The position numbers and the translations under genes are program-made. From Stomoxys calcitrans (Eukaryota; Arthropoda; Insecta; Diptera; Muscidae): a stretch of 64,000 bases of DNA. The stretch is from NCBI RefSeq assembly GCF_963082655.1, contig NC_081553.1, positions 37,477,474-37,541,473 of the forward strand. Reading direction: 5' to 3'. Every line of letters begins with the position of its first letter. The first letter of the stretch is position 1. The notes below the pieces were generated by a model, which was not told the origin of the DNA, made no database searches, and saw only the letters and a list, made by a program, of their open reading frames with translations. Positions 19,701 through 31,329 of this stretch are shown one piece after another.

Positions 19701-20570
19701 AGAATAACGAAGAAAAGGGTGACGAAAGACAGACGAACCAATGACAGACAACCGAAGGAAAGACCGACGAATGAAAGATTGACGAAATACAGACGAACGG
19801 AGGAGGACAGAAGAAGGACAGACGGACGAATAATAGATAACCGAAAGAAAGACTGAGGAAGGAAGGACTGACGAAGGACATGACTAAATTGAGGCACAAA
19901 ATGATGCTGCTTTGGACTAAGGGCTGACGAAGTACAGACGAACGGAGTAGAGATGGAAGAAGGACAAACGGACGAATGACAGAGAAACCGAAGGAAAGAC
20001 CGAGAAAGGAAGGACATGACTAAAATGAGTCGGAAAGTGATGAAATACAGACGAACGGTGAAGATACGGAAGAAGGACAGACTGACGAATGACAGATAAC
20101 CGGAGAAAAGACCGACAAATGAAAGACTGACAAAATACTGACAAACGGTGGAGAGACATAAGAAGGCCAGCCGGACGAATAATAGACAACCGAAGAAAGA
20201 CTGAGGAAGGAAGCGCATGACTAAAATGAGGGAGAATGTGATACTGCTTTGGACTGAGGGACGATGGACAGACAGACGAAGTACAAACGAACGGAGTAAA
20301 GATGGAAGAGGGACAAACAGACGAATGACAGACAACCGAAGGAAAGACCGAGGAAGGAAGCACGTGACTAAATTGAGTCAGAAGTGACGAAGTACTGACG
20401 AACGGTGGAGAGATGGAGGAAGGACAGACGGACGAAGGACTGACAACCGAAGGAAAAACTGAGGACGCAAGGACTAACGAAGGACATGACTAAATTGAGT
20501 CAGAAAGGGATGCTGCTTTGGACTGAAGGACGATGGACGGACGGACCGAAGGACAAAGGAGGAGTGACAT
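16781..20570. repeat. GACGGACGAAGGACA satellite, main block
   Basis: About 3.8 kb of degenerate 15-bp repeat, best preserved at 19255-19400 (CGAAGGACACACGGA per unit). The phrase ATGACTAAATCCGAAAGTGA recurs, with spacing near 256 bp at 18352, 18609 and 18864, marking a higher-order unit. That phrase resembles the DINE-1 box GGACATGGCTAGATCGAC next to its GTCY tract. Long minus-strand open frames (up to 294 codons of S/V/C/P/F/L) arise because 15 bp is five codons; I do not call them genes. Confidence 0.88.
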
Positions 20571-22190
20571 ATGGACATAACTCAATCGACTCATAAAATG
20601 CGTTGATTATACTTTTATATACTCTACAGTAAATCAAACTCTATTATAATACCCTGTACCTTAGTTATGATGGAAGTTTTTATTAATGTTTGTATGAATC
20701 ATCATTAAGCTGCTAAAATTTGTATTAAATTCTACATAATTAAAATCTCTCCATACATATTTGTGTTAAATTATCATTTAATTCAAAAACTTTATTTAAG
20801 ATTATACTTAAGAAATCAATGCTTATCCCCAGCCTGCCAACACTATTTTATAAGCAATGGCAGACATGCGATTCGTTGGCATTTAAACTTCAAACATACA
20901 CATGGATTATCTATCTAATCTGTTCCTTATAACTTCTCCAATAAACGACAGGTGTTAATTTTTCTTTAAATCCTTTGGGCCAATCCCAACTAAGAAGCAG
21001 ATGTGAGTGCAGCAATTCAAAGAAGGCATAATAAAGCATACAACACTGGGCTACAAATAAAAATTTTAAAATTCAAAAGTTAAATTAAAATAAAAACGTT
21101 TTATAAAAAATGTGTAGAAGCTCAAAATTAAAAAAAAAAATCTGTAAATTGCTTCGTCGCATGAATCAAATGGCTGTTACAGACCATTTGATTCATTAGC
21201 CGAACTCAGAATAAATTTTTCTGTAAAAATCTTGTTTCTCAAGAAAATTTTGACAAAACTTTAATTTCTATAAAAATTTAAAAATTTTATTTCCGTTGTA
21301 AATGGTTAAGAAATAAAATTTCAATACAAAATATTTTAATAAAAAATTTAAAAAATTTTATTTTTGTAAAAATTTTATTTTTGTAAAAATTTTATTTTTG
21401 TAAAAATTTTATTTTTGTAAAAATTTTATTTTTTTTTTAATTTTTTTTTTTGTACAATTTTTTTTTTTTTTTTATAAAATTTTTATTTCTATACAAAATT
21501 TGGTCAAATATTATTTCTTAAAAAAATTTTTCAGAATTTTATTTTTTAGAAAAATCTGTTTCTTTTGTTCCGTAGTGTTTTTGAAACCTTTCGATGATTT
21601 TTCATTTTGTTTTGATCGCAATTTGTAGGCATTTTTTGTGCATTTTCATGTTTATTTGCTCGCTCGCTTGCCCCAAAGACCAGACCAGAAGTGAAATGAA
21701 TTGTGAAAATGTTTGTTCTTCATGACTTTGGAATTGTTAGCTTGTCCATGCGTATTTATGAATGTTTAGCAATTCTATTTGATTCCCTCTTCTTAGACTT
21801 CCTTCCAGTTGGCTTTATCTCTATGGCACAGGCGGCTGATAGAGTAGCATTTCATATTTTCTGCTTTAATGCTGCAATCTATTGCGAACAATGGCGGTGT
21901 GTGTTGTGATAATGTTTTTGCTAACTTTATGCAGTCATTGATTTGTTCATTATTCATTTGTTATATCTGTCTTTTCCGCTTCTATCGTTTCAGGCTAAAA
22001 GTGCTTTGGCCAGAACACCTGCTCGCCAGAATGATGCGCTCTTCAGTCCAGCCAGTTATTCACCTATGTAAGTACGAGCTTTTGTCAAGCCCTAAAATTA
22101 AGTCAAAATATAATTTTCATAGAAAATATTTTTAGATGAAAATTTTTATGGATAATTATGTCAACAAATTTTATTTCGAAAGTGAATATT
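20571..22190. other. AT-rich non-coding stretch
   Basis: Low-complexity A/T sequence with many TTTTATTTNTAAAAATTT motifs, and a possibly unique piece at 21540-22080. Short frames at 21703-22135 show no domain I recognise. Confidence 0.45.
21350..21432. repeat. 17-bp tandem repeat
   Basis: Four to five copies of GTAAAAATTTTATTTTT, with the G at 21366, 21383, 21400 and 21417. Confidence 0.85.
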
Positions 22191-22284
22191 ATCAAAATTT
22201 TATTTTTAGAGAAAATTTTGTCTTTATTCTATCTCTGGAAAAGATTTTCTCGCCAATTTTTTTTTTTTTAATTTTAAAACATTT

Positions 22285-23150
22285 TGTAAATAAGTCCAGT
22301 TTTGGGGGTGTTTTGTGGTTGGGATGTACTTCCAGACACTTGACCTTGAAATTTGGTATCAATTTTGTGCTCCACTCTAAAATAGCTTCCATTTGAAACC
22401 CATATTGTCATGTTCAGTATATATTGGGTTGCCCAAAAAGTAATTGCGGATTTTTCATATAGTCGGCGTTGACAAATTTTTTCAACGGCTTGTGACTCTG
22501 TAATTGCATTCTTTCTTCTGTCAGTTATCAGCTATTACTTTTAGCTTGCTTTAAAAAAAAAATTTTAAAAAAAGTATATTTGATTAAAGTTTATTCTAAG
22601 TTTTATTAAAAATGCATTTACTTTCTTTTAAAAAATCCGCAATTACTTTTTGGGCAACCCAATAGTATGTCCGAAATGGCGCGGGGGGTGTTTTTGGGCA
22701 TGAAGCGGCCCACCAAAAACTTGGCCAAAAATTGAATATGATATTTCTTTTCTACTCTCAAAGACCGTTCCTTTGAATCCAATATTGGAGCATTTATCCT
22801 TTTAGTGCGTTTTTGGGTATGGGGTAGCTTCTTCAGGTACCCCACCCCAAGTTGGGATATCAAAACTTTTGTTTTTCGTTTACTATAAGAGTTCAAACAA
22901 AATTTGGCCTGAATCGGCCTATACATCATCGATATCTGTTTTTTTTTTTTAAATAAGGGTCGAAAGGGGGCGGACCCTCCCTTTTCAGATATCAACAAAT
23001 GAAGTACCCCATTTCGAAATCAAATTTTTTTTAATACTTTTCAATTGAGCCCCATGCTGTCCCGATCGGTTCACTTTTATTTTTGTGTATTGCTTTTGAG
23101 ATAAGGGGCAGGGTCCGCCCATCTTCTGATATCAACAAATTTTATAGGTT
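22285..23150. repeat. 127-bp-type tandem repeat (family F), diverged
   Basis: Motifs such as CCATTTGAAACCCATATTGTC and GGGG-rich stretches (GGCGCGGGGGGTGTTTTTGG) match the better copies at 25.2-26.6 kb. A MITE interrupts it at 22424-22662. No coding signal is seen. Confidence 0.5.
22424..22662 (+). mobile_element. mariner-like MITE, copy 2
   Basis: A 239-bp element starting TTGGGTTGCCCAAAAAGTAA with matching inverted ends and TA on both sides (22422-22423, 22663-22664). Same orientation as copy 1. Host DNA is the family F repeat. Confidence 0.9.
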
Positions 23151-23151
23151 A

Positions 23152-23838
23152 GGTTGGGGTCAGGCTTAAGTGGCAGTCTGCCATCAGACTCAGACATTTT
23201 CGTCCATTGTGTGGTATCACAATCAGAAGAAGGAAGATGCATTCTACTTCCCACCGTTGAACCATCCAGATCGCTTTAAAAGCCCAATAACTTGCGAATG
23301 TTGACATCCGCTAAATTAGACAGGTTCACAAAGAACCTAAAGTGGAACTCCTTCTGACTGCTAGTGCGGGACACACACACAGAAGGTGTTCTATAGTCTC
23401 TTCTTCTTCGTTGTCCTCACAGCTTCTGCAAAAGTCGTTGCTTCAGTCTGTCAGCATGTTTTCCGATTAGACAGTGACCTGTCATGATGGACACAATGAC
23501 AGAGATGTCTATTCTAGCCAATGACAGCAAAGCGGTAGACTTCTTCAAGTCTAGATTAGGCCACATAGTTTTGGAATACTCACAGCCCCCTCTTTGTGAC
23601 CATCTATCATACGTTGTCCTTCGGGTCTGGTCCTAAAAACTTAGCTTACATGTCGCTAGAGGCATACACACAGATTCCAGTATCCCTGGAATGTGTAGAG
23701 TAGTTCCTAGTCTCGCAAGCTCGCCCGCTTTACAGTTCCCTGGGATATCTCTGTGACCCGGCACACAGAACAGGAGAATTTTGACCTGTCCAGCCATCCC
23801 GTTGAGAGATCTGTGACAGTCGAGGGCGGTTTTTAACA
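23152..23838 (-). pseudogene. LINE 3' remnant: RNase H end and cysteine motif
   Basis: Minus-strand translation gives LLFCVPGHRDIPGNCKAGEL (the RNase H tail, normally VPGH.....N..AD), then TTLHIPGILESVCMPLATCK. After a stop near 23632 it continues with LARIDISVIVSIMTGHCLIG and a C-terminal region. The 3' end reaches CCAACCTAACCTA at about 23152. Stops and shifts make it a fossil; the 5' part is missing, and at 23839 it abuts a DINE-1 array. Group: RNase H-bearing LINE, clade unsure. Confidence 0.72.
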
Positions 23839-24830
23839 TAAGTCACTGTGTCAAATTTTGAGCGAAATCGGATTATAAATGTGCATTTTATGGGGTCAAG
23901 ACTTTAAATTAAGAGATCGGTCTATATGGCAGCTATATCCAAATCTGGACCTATCTGAGCCAAATTAAAGAAGGATGTCGAAGGGGCTAACGTTTATGGG
24001 CCCAAATCCTTAAATCGAGAGATCGGTCTACATGGCTATATCCAAATCTGGAACGATCTGGGCCAAATTGAAGAGGAATATCGGTGGGCCTAACAAAACT
24101 CAGTGTCTCGAATTTTGGCAAAATCGGACAATAAATGCGCCTTTTATGGACCCAAAACCTTAAATCGAGAGATCGTCTATATGGCAGCTATATCCAAATC
24201 AGGACCGATCTGGGCCATATTGGGCACACAACTCACTGTCTCAAATTTCAGCAAAATCGGATAATAAATGTGGCTTTTATGGGCCTTAGACCCTAAATCG
24301 GCAGATCGATCTATATAGGGGTTATATCAAGATATAGTCCGATATAGCCCATCTTCGAACTTAACCTGCCCATGGACAAAAAAAGAATCTGTGCAAAGTT
24401 TCAGCTCAATATTTCAATTTTTAAAAACTGTAGCGTGGTTTCAACAGGCAGACGGACATGGCTAGATCGTCTTAGATTTCAACAGCGATCAAGAATATAT
24501 ATATTGGGTTGCCCAAAAAGTAATTGCGGATTTTTTAAAAGGAAGTAAATGCATTTTTAATAAAACTTAGAATGAACTTTAATCAAATATACTTTTTTTA
24601 CACTTTTTTTCTAAAGCAAGCTAAAAGTAACAGCTGATAACTGACAGAAGAAAGAATGCAATTACAGAGTCACAAGCTGTGAAAAAATTTGTCAACGCCG
24701 ACTATATGAAAAATCCGCAATTACTTTTTGGGCAACTCTATACTTTATGGGGTCGGAAATGGATATTTAGATGTGTTGCTAACTAAATGACAAAATGTAT
24801 ATAACCCCATCCTTCGGTGGTGGATATAAA
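23839..24830 (-). mobile_element. DINE-1-like: DINE-1/Helentron-like element (subfamily B)
   Basis: Units carry GATCGGTCTATATGGCAGCT, CAAAATCGGA.AATAAATG and a GGGCCTTAGACC-type segment, typical of subfamily B. GCAGACGGACATGGCTAGATC at about 24450 is the GTCY box. The DINE-1 block is split by a MITE at 24504-24738. The right end is TATAACCCCATCCTTCGGTG. The far left terminus is missing. Confidence 0.8.
24504..24738 (-). mobile_element. mariner-like MITE, copy 3
   Basis: Same family, opposite orientation. The left end is perfect (TTGGGTTGCCCAAAAAGTAA) after TA; the right end is slightly damaged (GGCAACTC before TA). It sits in the TATATATA motif of a DINE-1-like element. Confidence 0.85.
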
Positions 24831-25130
24831 CATTTCTTGTGTAGAGATTGGTCTGGAAGGAGCAATAGCCTATATAGTTTTTTTACATGACAAGTGGTCG
24901 GAAACTCTCCCTTACCCCAAAATCACCATCCAAAAATAAAAATGAATTTTTTATAAAAAATTTTGTTTTAATTTTTTTGTTTGTTCTTGGATTAACCAGC
25001 TGAGACCTATGTTTTTTTTAGTTCCTCATTCTATTTCAAAACAAAACACTAAATACACTTTAAAGAGTCTTGGCAATATTGGTGTGTTAATTGTATAAGG
25101 GGCGGGCTGCAATGATCGCGATTTCGACCT
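24831..25130. other. short AT-rich spacer
   Basis: No gene or repeat end is recognised between the DINE-1 copy and the family F array. Confidence 0.4.
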
Positions 25131-26700
25131 TTGCCAAAGGGCTCATCAGATTGCGCTGCCAACAAAAAAACACCCATTAGTGTTTGCGACCCCCTTTTGA
25201 CATGGTTCCATTTATTTGAAAATAATTTATATTCGTATTTAGATTTCAAGTACCTTTCATTACAATCTGATATATTGTTCCGTTTGGTATACAAGTCCAG
25301 TTGTGGTATAATTTTGGGATGGGGCAACCCCATTGGAATTGAACCAAATTTTTATATAGGTTTCCTATTTTACTCTGAAATTCGTTTCATTTAAGTCTCA
25401 TATTGTCCCGTTCGGTGTACATGTCTATTTGGGGCATAATTTTGGGGTGGATCAACCCGCCCTGGATTAGACCCCAATAGCAATCCAAAAAAAAAGTACA
25501 TCGATCGGGATAATATGGGCCTTAAATAAAAGGTATTCGGGGGTAAAATTAGATTTTAAAATTAAAAATTGGGTCCCAGTACCTAGGGGCCATCCTGACA
25601 CAGAAACTCCCTCAAACAAAGGCATATAGAACAATCATGACAATGCAACGATCGCGATTTCGCCCTTTGCCAGTGAGCTCATCAGATTGCAATGCCACAA
25701 AAAAAAATGTTTTAGTAAAAACTTGCTGCCCCGATAGAGTTCGCTACACCCATTCTTCTGACTTGGTCCATATTTGAAGATATTTTATATTCGTATTTAG
25801 CTTTCAACTATATTTCTCATATATCTCATATATTGTTCCGTTTTGTATACAAGTCCATTTGGGACATAATTTTGGGATAAGCGACTCCCGTAATTGACCC
25901 AAATTTGTATATTAGTTTCGTATTTTACTCTCAAATACGTCGCTTGAGTCCCATACTGTCCCGTTCGGTGTACATATCCATTTGGAACATAATTTTGGGA
26001 TGGGGCGACCCGCCCTGGATAAGACCCAATTTTTATGTCAGTTTCGTATTCTACTATATATATAGTATATTTCGTTGGAATCCCATACTTTCCCGATTAG
26101 TCTACATGTCCGTTTGGGGGAGTTTTCTTGGGTAGGGCAGGTCCACTAGACTTGACTCCAAATTTTTATATAAGTTTCGTATTATACTTCCATTTACCTT
26201 TCATTTGATACCCATATAGTCCCAATCGGTAAACATGTAATTTTTGGACGGTTTTTAGTGGTGGTGGTGTAATTTTTGGACGGTTTTTGGTGGTGGGCGG
26301 ACCCCCTTACACTTGGGATCAAATTATTATAACAAGTTCGTACTTAAGTCTTTAATAGCTTTCATTTGATACCTTTATTATCCCAAACGGTAAACATGTC
26401 CGTTTGGGTGGGTTTTGAAGTAGGGCGTCCCCCTCGGTAAACATGTCCGTTTGGGAAGTTTTTGGAGTAGGGCGTTCCCTCTGTTTTTTGATCACAAAGT
26501 CTTATCGCAATTTTGTGTTTTTGGATAACCATAAGGAGGCATACAAAATTTCGCATAAATCGATGCACCCAACTCCAAGATCTGGCGTTTTTGAAAATTG
26601 AGGTTAGGGGGAGGGTCCGTCCCCCTCACAGATATCTCAAAATGAAGAACCCTATTTCCACCAGGGACAAAAAAAATCAGTTCAGCCGCTTTTAAGTTTA
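25131..26700. repeat. 127-bp-type tandem repeat (family F)
   Basis: Units carry TCATTTGANNCCCATATTGTC, CCGTTCGGTGTACATGTCC and ATTTTGGGGTGGGGCGACCC. Anchors near 25275, 25405, 25840, 25967, 26092, 26221 and 26380 give a spacing close to 127 bp within runs. The left part (GACCCCCTTTTGACATGGT, then AATAATTTATATTCGTA) matches 35080-35130, so the family has a defined edge. Non-coding. Confidence 0.65.
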
Positions 26701-27640
26701 CTAGAAACAAACCAAAAATATTTTATTTCTATAGAAAAGATTTATGAAAATCTTATTTTCATTGAAAAGATTTATCAAAATTTTGTTGTAAAAAATTTTG
26801 TAAAATTTTCATTTTTTCTTATGAAAAGCTTCACAGTTGCCGAAGAAAGTTCACATTTCGATTGGTTTCAATACCCTCTTCCTACCTCTCCTTCTGATAC
26901 CAAATTGTCAGTGCATTAAATCATACATTTGCAATTGATCATAAATACTCGACTGTAGATATGGGGCTATAACAGCTATTTGTACCATTATCTAGGCAAT
27001 CTCTTCAGTAACTGCTATCGCATATCCTTCCAAAGCATTGTATGAGTATGTGTTCATACACATGCATCTCAAGCATGTGGAGATCTTCCCCTGCAGTATA
27101 GGTTAAAATAGAAGTGGTGATGGCGTTGTTGCAGCCCCATGATCAAACCCAGCAGTTTTAATGAAAAAAAAACCAAACAGTCAAAACAAATTCGCAATTG
27201 ATGTATGATTTATTGTTTATGCCGCAATATGGGAGATTTAACATTTATTTTATTCAACTATGCTGTGGCAAAGAATAATTTTTTCAACTATTTCGTTTGT
27301 TTTTTTTCTAATTTTTCTGTTTTTCTTACAATAAAGCTATGGAATTTTATTTGCTTTTCACCGCTAACTCTGTATGGGCCATAAAATGTGATTACAATTT
27401 ATTTATAAAAACTCGATTTAAGCTCCTTAATTGTCTCCATTATTTCCTTGAAGGCAATCGAATGGAAGATTTATAACGTAAATGCTCTCTTTATCATCAT
27501 CATCATCATCATGTGAATTGGAATTTTATCCGCCGGATATATTTATGCATATGAAATGGTATGGTGTAATGAAAATTTATGAAAACTTGGATATTATTTT
27601 TAAATGGGAGAAAAACAATCTTAATAAAGTGATTTCAGTG
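26701..27640. other. non-repetitive AT-rich stretch
   Basis: No supported gene. An (ATC)n microsatellite of about six units lies near 27494-27512. Several T-runs are present. Confidence 0.45.
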
Positions 27641-28493
27641 ATTTTCTAGTAAGGATTCAGCCTGAATCCATCCAAGACCTGATATAGCTGCCATATAAAC
27701 CAATCTTCACAATTATACTTTTTGAGCCGCTAGAGGGCGTAATTCTTATGAAATTCAACAGATTAGCCAAATTTGGCTGAAATTTTGCACAATGACTTCT
27801 TCTTTGAGCTATAACAGAGGCGCCAAGTAAGGCCCAAATCGGACAAAAACCTGATGTAGTTGCCATATAAACCAATCTCCCAATTTTACTTATTGAGCCC
27901 CTAGAGGGCGCTATTCTTATCCGATTTTGCTGGAATTTCGAACAATGACTAATAAAGTGATTTCAGTGATTTCTAGTAAGGATTGAGTCTGAATCGATCC
28001 AAGACCTGATATAGATACCATATAAACCGATATCCCAATTCTACTTGTTGAGCCTCTAGAGGGCGTTATTCCTATGAAATTCAACAGATTTGCCAAATTT
28101 GGCTGACATTTTTCACAATTACTTCTTTTATGACCTATAACAGACTTGGCAAGTTTGGCCTTAATCGGACAAAAACCTAATGCAGCTGCCATACAAACCA
28201 AACTCCCAATAATACGTCCCTAGAGGGCGCTATTCGTATCCGATTTGGCTGGAATTTTGCACAATGACTTCTCTGAGCTATAACAGAGGCGCCAAGTATG
28301 ACCTTAATCGGACCAAAACCTGATGCAGCTGCCATATAAACCAATCTCCCGATTGCACTTTTTGTTCCTCTAGAGGGCGCAATACTTTTCCGATATCGCT
28401 AAAATTTTGCACAATCACTTCTGTTATGACCTGCAACACATGCGCCAAATATGAGCAGAATCGGTCCAAAATCTGATATAGCTTCCGATTATA
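27641..28493 (+). repeat. 153-bp-type tandem array
   Basis: Units carry CTGATATAGCTGCCATATAA, CTAGAGGGCGCNATTCTTAT and GCTGAAATTTTGCACAATGA. A partial duplication (GTGATTTCAGTGATTT..CTAGTAAGGATT at 27630 and 27957) marks a higher-order repeat of about 327 bp. It is followed at once by a DINE-1 start at 28494. Confidence 0.75.
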
Positions 28494-29575
28494 GTTTTTA
28501 TACCCACCACCGATGGATGGGGGTATATTAATTTTGTCATTCCGTTTGCAACACATCGAAATATCTGTTTCCGACCCTATAAAGTATATATATTCTTGAT
28601 CAGCGTAAAAATCTAAGACGATCTAGCCATGTCCGCCAGTCTGTCACGCTACAGTCTTTAAAAAATAGAGATATTGAGCTGAAACTTTGCGTAGTTTCTT
28701 ATTTTTCCATAAGCAGGTTAAGTTTGAAGATGGGCTATATCGGACTTTATCTTGATATAGCCTCCATATAAACCGATCCGCCGATTTAGTGTCTTAGGCC
28801 CATAAATGCCACATTTATTATCCGATTTTGCTGAAATTTGGGACAGTGAGTTGTGTTAGGCCACTCGACATCCATCTTCAATCGGTTCAGATTTGTATAT
28901 AACTGTCATATATACCGTTCTCTCGATTTAAGGTCTTGGGCCCATAAAAATCGCATTTATTGTCCGATTTCGCCAAAATTTGGGACAATTAGCTGCCATA
29001 TAAACCGATCTCTCGATATAAGGTTTTGGGCCCATAAAAGGCGCATTTATTGTCCGATTTCGACGAAATTTGGGACAGTGAGTTGTGTTATGCTCTTCCA
29101 CAACTTTTTGCATTTTGGCTCAAATCGGTTCAGATTTGGATATAGCTCCCATATATACCGATATCTGGATATAAGGTTTTGGGTCCATAAAAGGCGCATT
29201 TGTGTTGTCCGATTTTGCCAAAATTTGGGACAGTGAGTTATGTTGGGGCCTACGACATCCTTCTTAAATTTGGCCTAGATCGGTTCAGTTTTGGATATAG
29301 CTACCATATATACCGATCTCTCGACTTAAAGTCTTGGCCCCATAAAGGGTACATTTACAATCCGATTTCGCTCAAATTTGAAACAGTGACTTATGTTAAG
29401 GTTTTCGACATCCCTGTCGTATATGGTTCATATCGGTCTATATTTAGATATAGCTACCAAAAAGATCAATATTTAGATCTGCAAAATTGAACAATGACTT
29501 GTACTTATTATACAACTCAATTTCCATGTCGAATTTGGTCCAAATTATGCCTTTTTAACCGGATTCTGACGAAAG
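28494..29575 (+). mobile_element. DINE-1-like: DINE-1/Helentron-like element (subfamily B)
   Basis: It begins TTTTTATACCCACCACCGAT with a hairpin to GGGGGTATAT, then CCGACCCTATAAAGTATATA and CTTGATCAG, a close match to the DINE-1 block. GATCTAGCCATGTCCG follows, then subfamily B units (CCATATANACCGATCTCTCG, GGGCCCATAAAAGGCGCATT). The 3' terminus is truncated before the LINE remnant. Confidence 0.85.
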
Positions 29576-29958
29576 GTGGTTCTTCATATATGACAACCTC
29601 AATGCAGCAAACAAGCCATCATTTGGATCCTGCTGAGTATTGAACAGTAGGTTGACTTTTGAAGTGCCGTCCACCAGACCACAACACCATATAACATTAT
29701 AGTACTGACAACTGCAGTATACAGCCAGGGTATGATACTCGGTTTAAACCTCCAACTTTTGCCAATGGCTCTCTTGCCCTTTTCCATATGTTGAATTTGT
29801 TGTTCAATTTCGTGCCCACCAAAAGACCCAGGTATTTTGCTCCTTCAGTAAATGGAACATTCTCTCTTACCAAGGAGACAAGTCCTAATGGGCGCAGGCA
29901 CCTGCGGTGTTGGCCTAATCCTGCAGGGCTCTTAACCCCGGGTGAAAAATTGTTTCTA
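29576..29958 (-). pseudogene. LINE RT C-terminal remnant, LOA-like
   Basis: The minus strand reads LVRENVPFTEGAKYLGLLVG, KLNNKFNIWKRAREPLAKVG and, in a shifted frame, PSIIPWLYTAVVSTIMLYG followed by VVVWWTAL. This is the thumb region after the RT core; the VVWW signature fits LOA-type elements. The 5' side is broken by the fold-back mariner at 29959. It is dead. Confidence 0.65.
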
Positions 29959-30565
29959 AAGGGTGATTTTTTTGAGGTTAGGATTTTCATGCATTAGTAT
30001 TTGACAGATCACGTGGGATTTCAGACATGGTGTCAAAGAGAAAGATGCTCAGTATGCTTTGACATTTCATCATGAATAGACTTACTAACGAGCAACGCTT
30101 GCAAATCATTGAATTTTATTACCAAAATCAGTGTTCGGTTCGAAATGTGTTCATTCACCGTAACGTTGCGTCCAACAGCATCTTTGAAAAAATACGGTCC
30201 AATGATTCCACCAGCGTACAAACCACACCAAACAGTGCATTTTTCGGGATGCATGGGCAGTTCTTGAACGGCTTCTGGTTGCTCTTCACTCCAAATGCGG
30301 CAATTTTGCTTATTTACGTAGCCATTCAACCAGAAATGAGCCTCATCGCTGAACAAAATTTGTCAAAATTTGAACACATTTCGAACCGAACACTGATTTT
30401 GGTAATAAAATTCAATGATTTGCAAGCGTTGCTCGTTAGTAAGTCTATTCATGATGAAATGTCAAAGCATACTGAGCATCTTTCTCTTTGACACCATGTC
30501 TGAAATCCCACGTGATCTGTCAAATACTAATGCATGAAAATCCTAACCTCAAAAAAATCACCCTT
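29959..30565. mobile_element. fold-back mariner element
   Basis: A 607-bp palindromic element flanked by TA (29957-29958, 30566-30567). The left arm 29959-30153 and right arm 30371-30565 are exact inverted copies, 195 bp each, by my base-by-base reading. Each arm holds the ITR (AAGGGTGATTTTTTTGAGG), the untranslated leader and the start of a mariner transposase (MNRLTNEQRLQIIEFYYQNQ). The 217-bp loop holds part of the catalytic region in the minus direction. The normal 3' end has therefore been replaced by an inverted 5' end. Same mariner family as 44908-46828. Identical arms imply a recent origin or ongoing arm conversion. Confidence 0.92.
30154..30370 (-). pseudogene. mariner transposase fragment in the loop
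   Basis: The minus strand encodes FSDEAHFWLNGYVNKQNCRI, then SEEQPEAVQELPMHPEKC and GGIIGPYFFKDAVGRNVTVN. DEAHF carries the first catalytic aspartate of the mariner DD34D core. The N-terminal DNA-binding middle and the second and third catalytic aspartates are absent, so it cannot be functional. Confidence 0.85.
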
Positions 30566-30567
30566 TA

Positions 30568-31074
30568 CCATCGCTCCCATACATAACCGAAGCTAGCATG
30601 AGTATCAATTCGATCCCACGTAGTTTGGACGTGATCTCCCCCTTGGCTAGGAGCGGAGCACCATCTGAAACTATTTCCGTTCTCTGGGTCACGGCACCCG
30701 GTTGATTACATACAAAACTTATTTTAGGTCCAAACCACCGCCACTACATTACTCTCATATGGGGCCCTTAGTCAGGCTGAAACCGAAGTTCCAGGACATC
30801 ATGACAGGTTGCATGGTCCAAAATGACTCAGCACTAGACTGAGTCAAAACAGGAATGCAAACGAAACATTCACACAACACGGTATACATCCCGCTATTCA
30901 CAAGGAATAGCAGCGACACCATGTGAAAAACATTCAAAACCAACAGCAATACACTTCCACACAATCACCTTCCCACTCCACACGACCAGCTCCGAAGACC
31001 TCAACAAGGTTCAGCAGCCTTCAACTCATCGACTATTTCAATGAAGTCCGCTCCTCATCCATCGTCCATCTTTC
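30568..31074. other. unassigned stretch
   Basis: Possibly the continuation of the broken LINE at its left edge, but I cannot support a reading frame. A GACTCAG..CTGAGTC inverted motif lies at about 30825-30845. Confidence 0.35.
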
Positions 31075-31195
31075 CAACCTTCACCTCCTTATCGTCTTTC
31101 ACCATCTTACTGTCCTTCACCTCCTTACCGTCCTTCATCTCTTTATCGTCCTTCATCTCCTTATCATCCTTCACCCCTTTACTGTCCTTCAATTC
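31075..31195. repeat. 18-bp minisatellite
   Basis: About six degenerate copies of CGTCCTTCATCTCCTTAT. The unit is six codons, so an open frame crosses it (LHLLTVLHLFIVLH-like); I do not call it a gene. Confidence 0.8.
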
Positions 31196-31329
31196 ATAAG
31201 CAACGTCCGTTCTTTAGCAACCATTCCTCTAAACCCAGCATCAACATTCATCCATCTTAATAACAATTAATTTAAAAAGCAAATGTACCCAGGAGATCAA
31301 TTGTTATGGGGCGTTCCAAAACAACACGA

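Noticed and set aside
17173..20363. Many minus-strand open frames rich in S, V, C, P, F and L (up to 294 codons)
   Set aside because: They lie in the 15-bp GAC satellite; overlapping frames are open in several phases and have no domain. The unit length (five codons) explains them.
30072..30491. 139-codon plus-strand frame starting MNRLTNEQRLQIIEF
   Set aside because: Only the first part is transposase; it then reads antisense through the loop and the inverted arm, so the product is not meaningful.
30923..31270. 115-codon frame over the 18-bp repeat
   Set aside because: Low-complexity leucine/histidine/isoleucine run created by the minisatellite; no domain.
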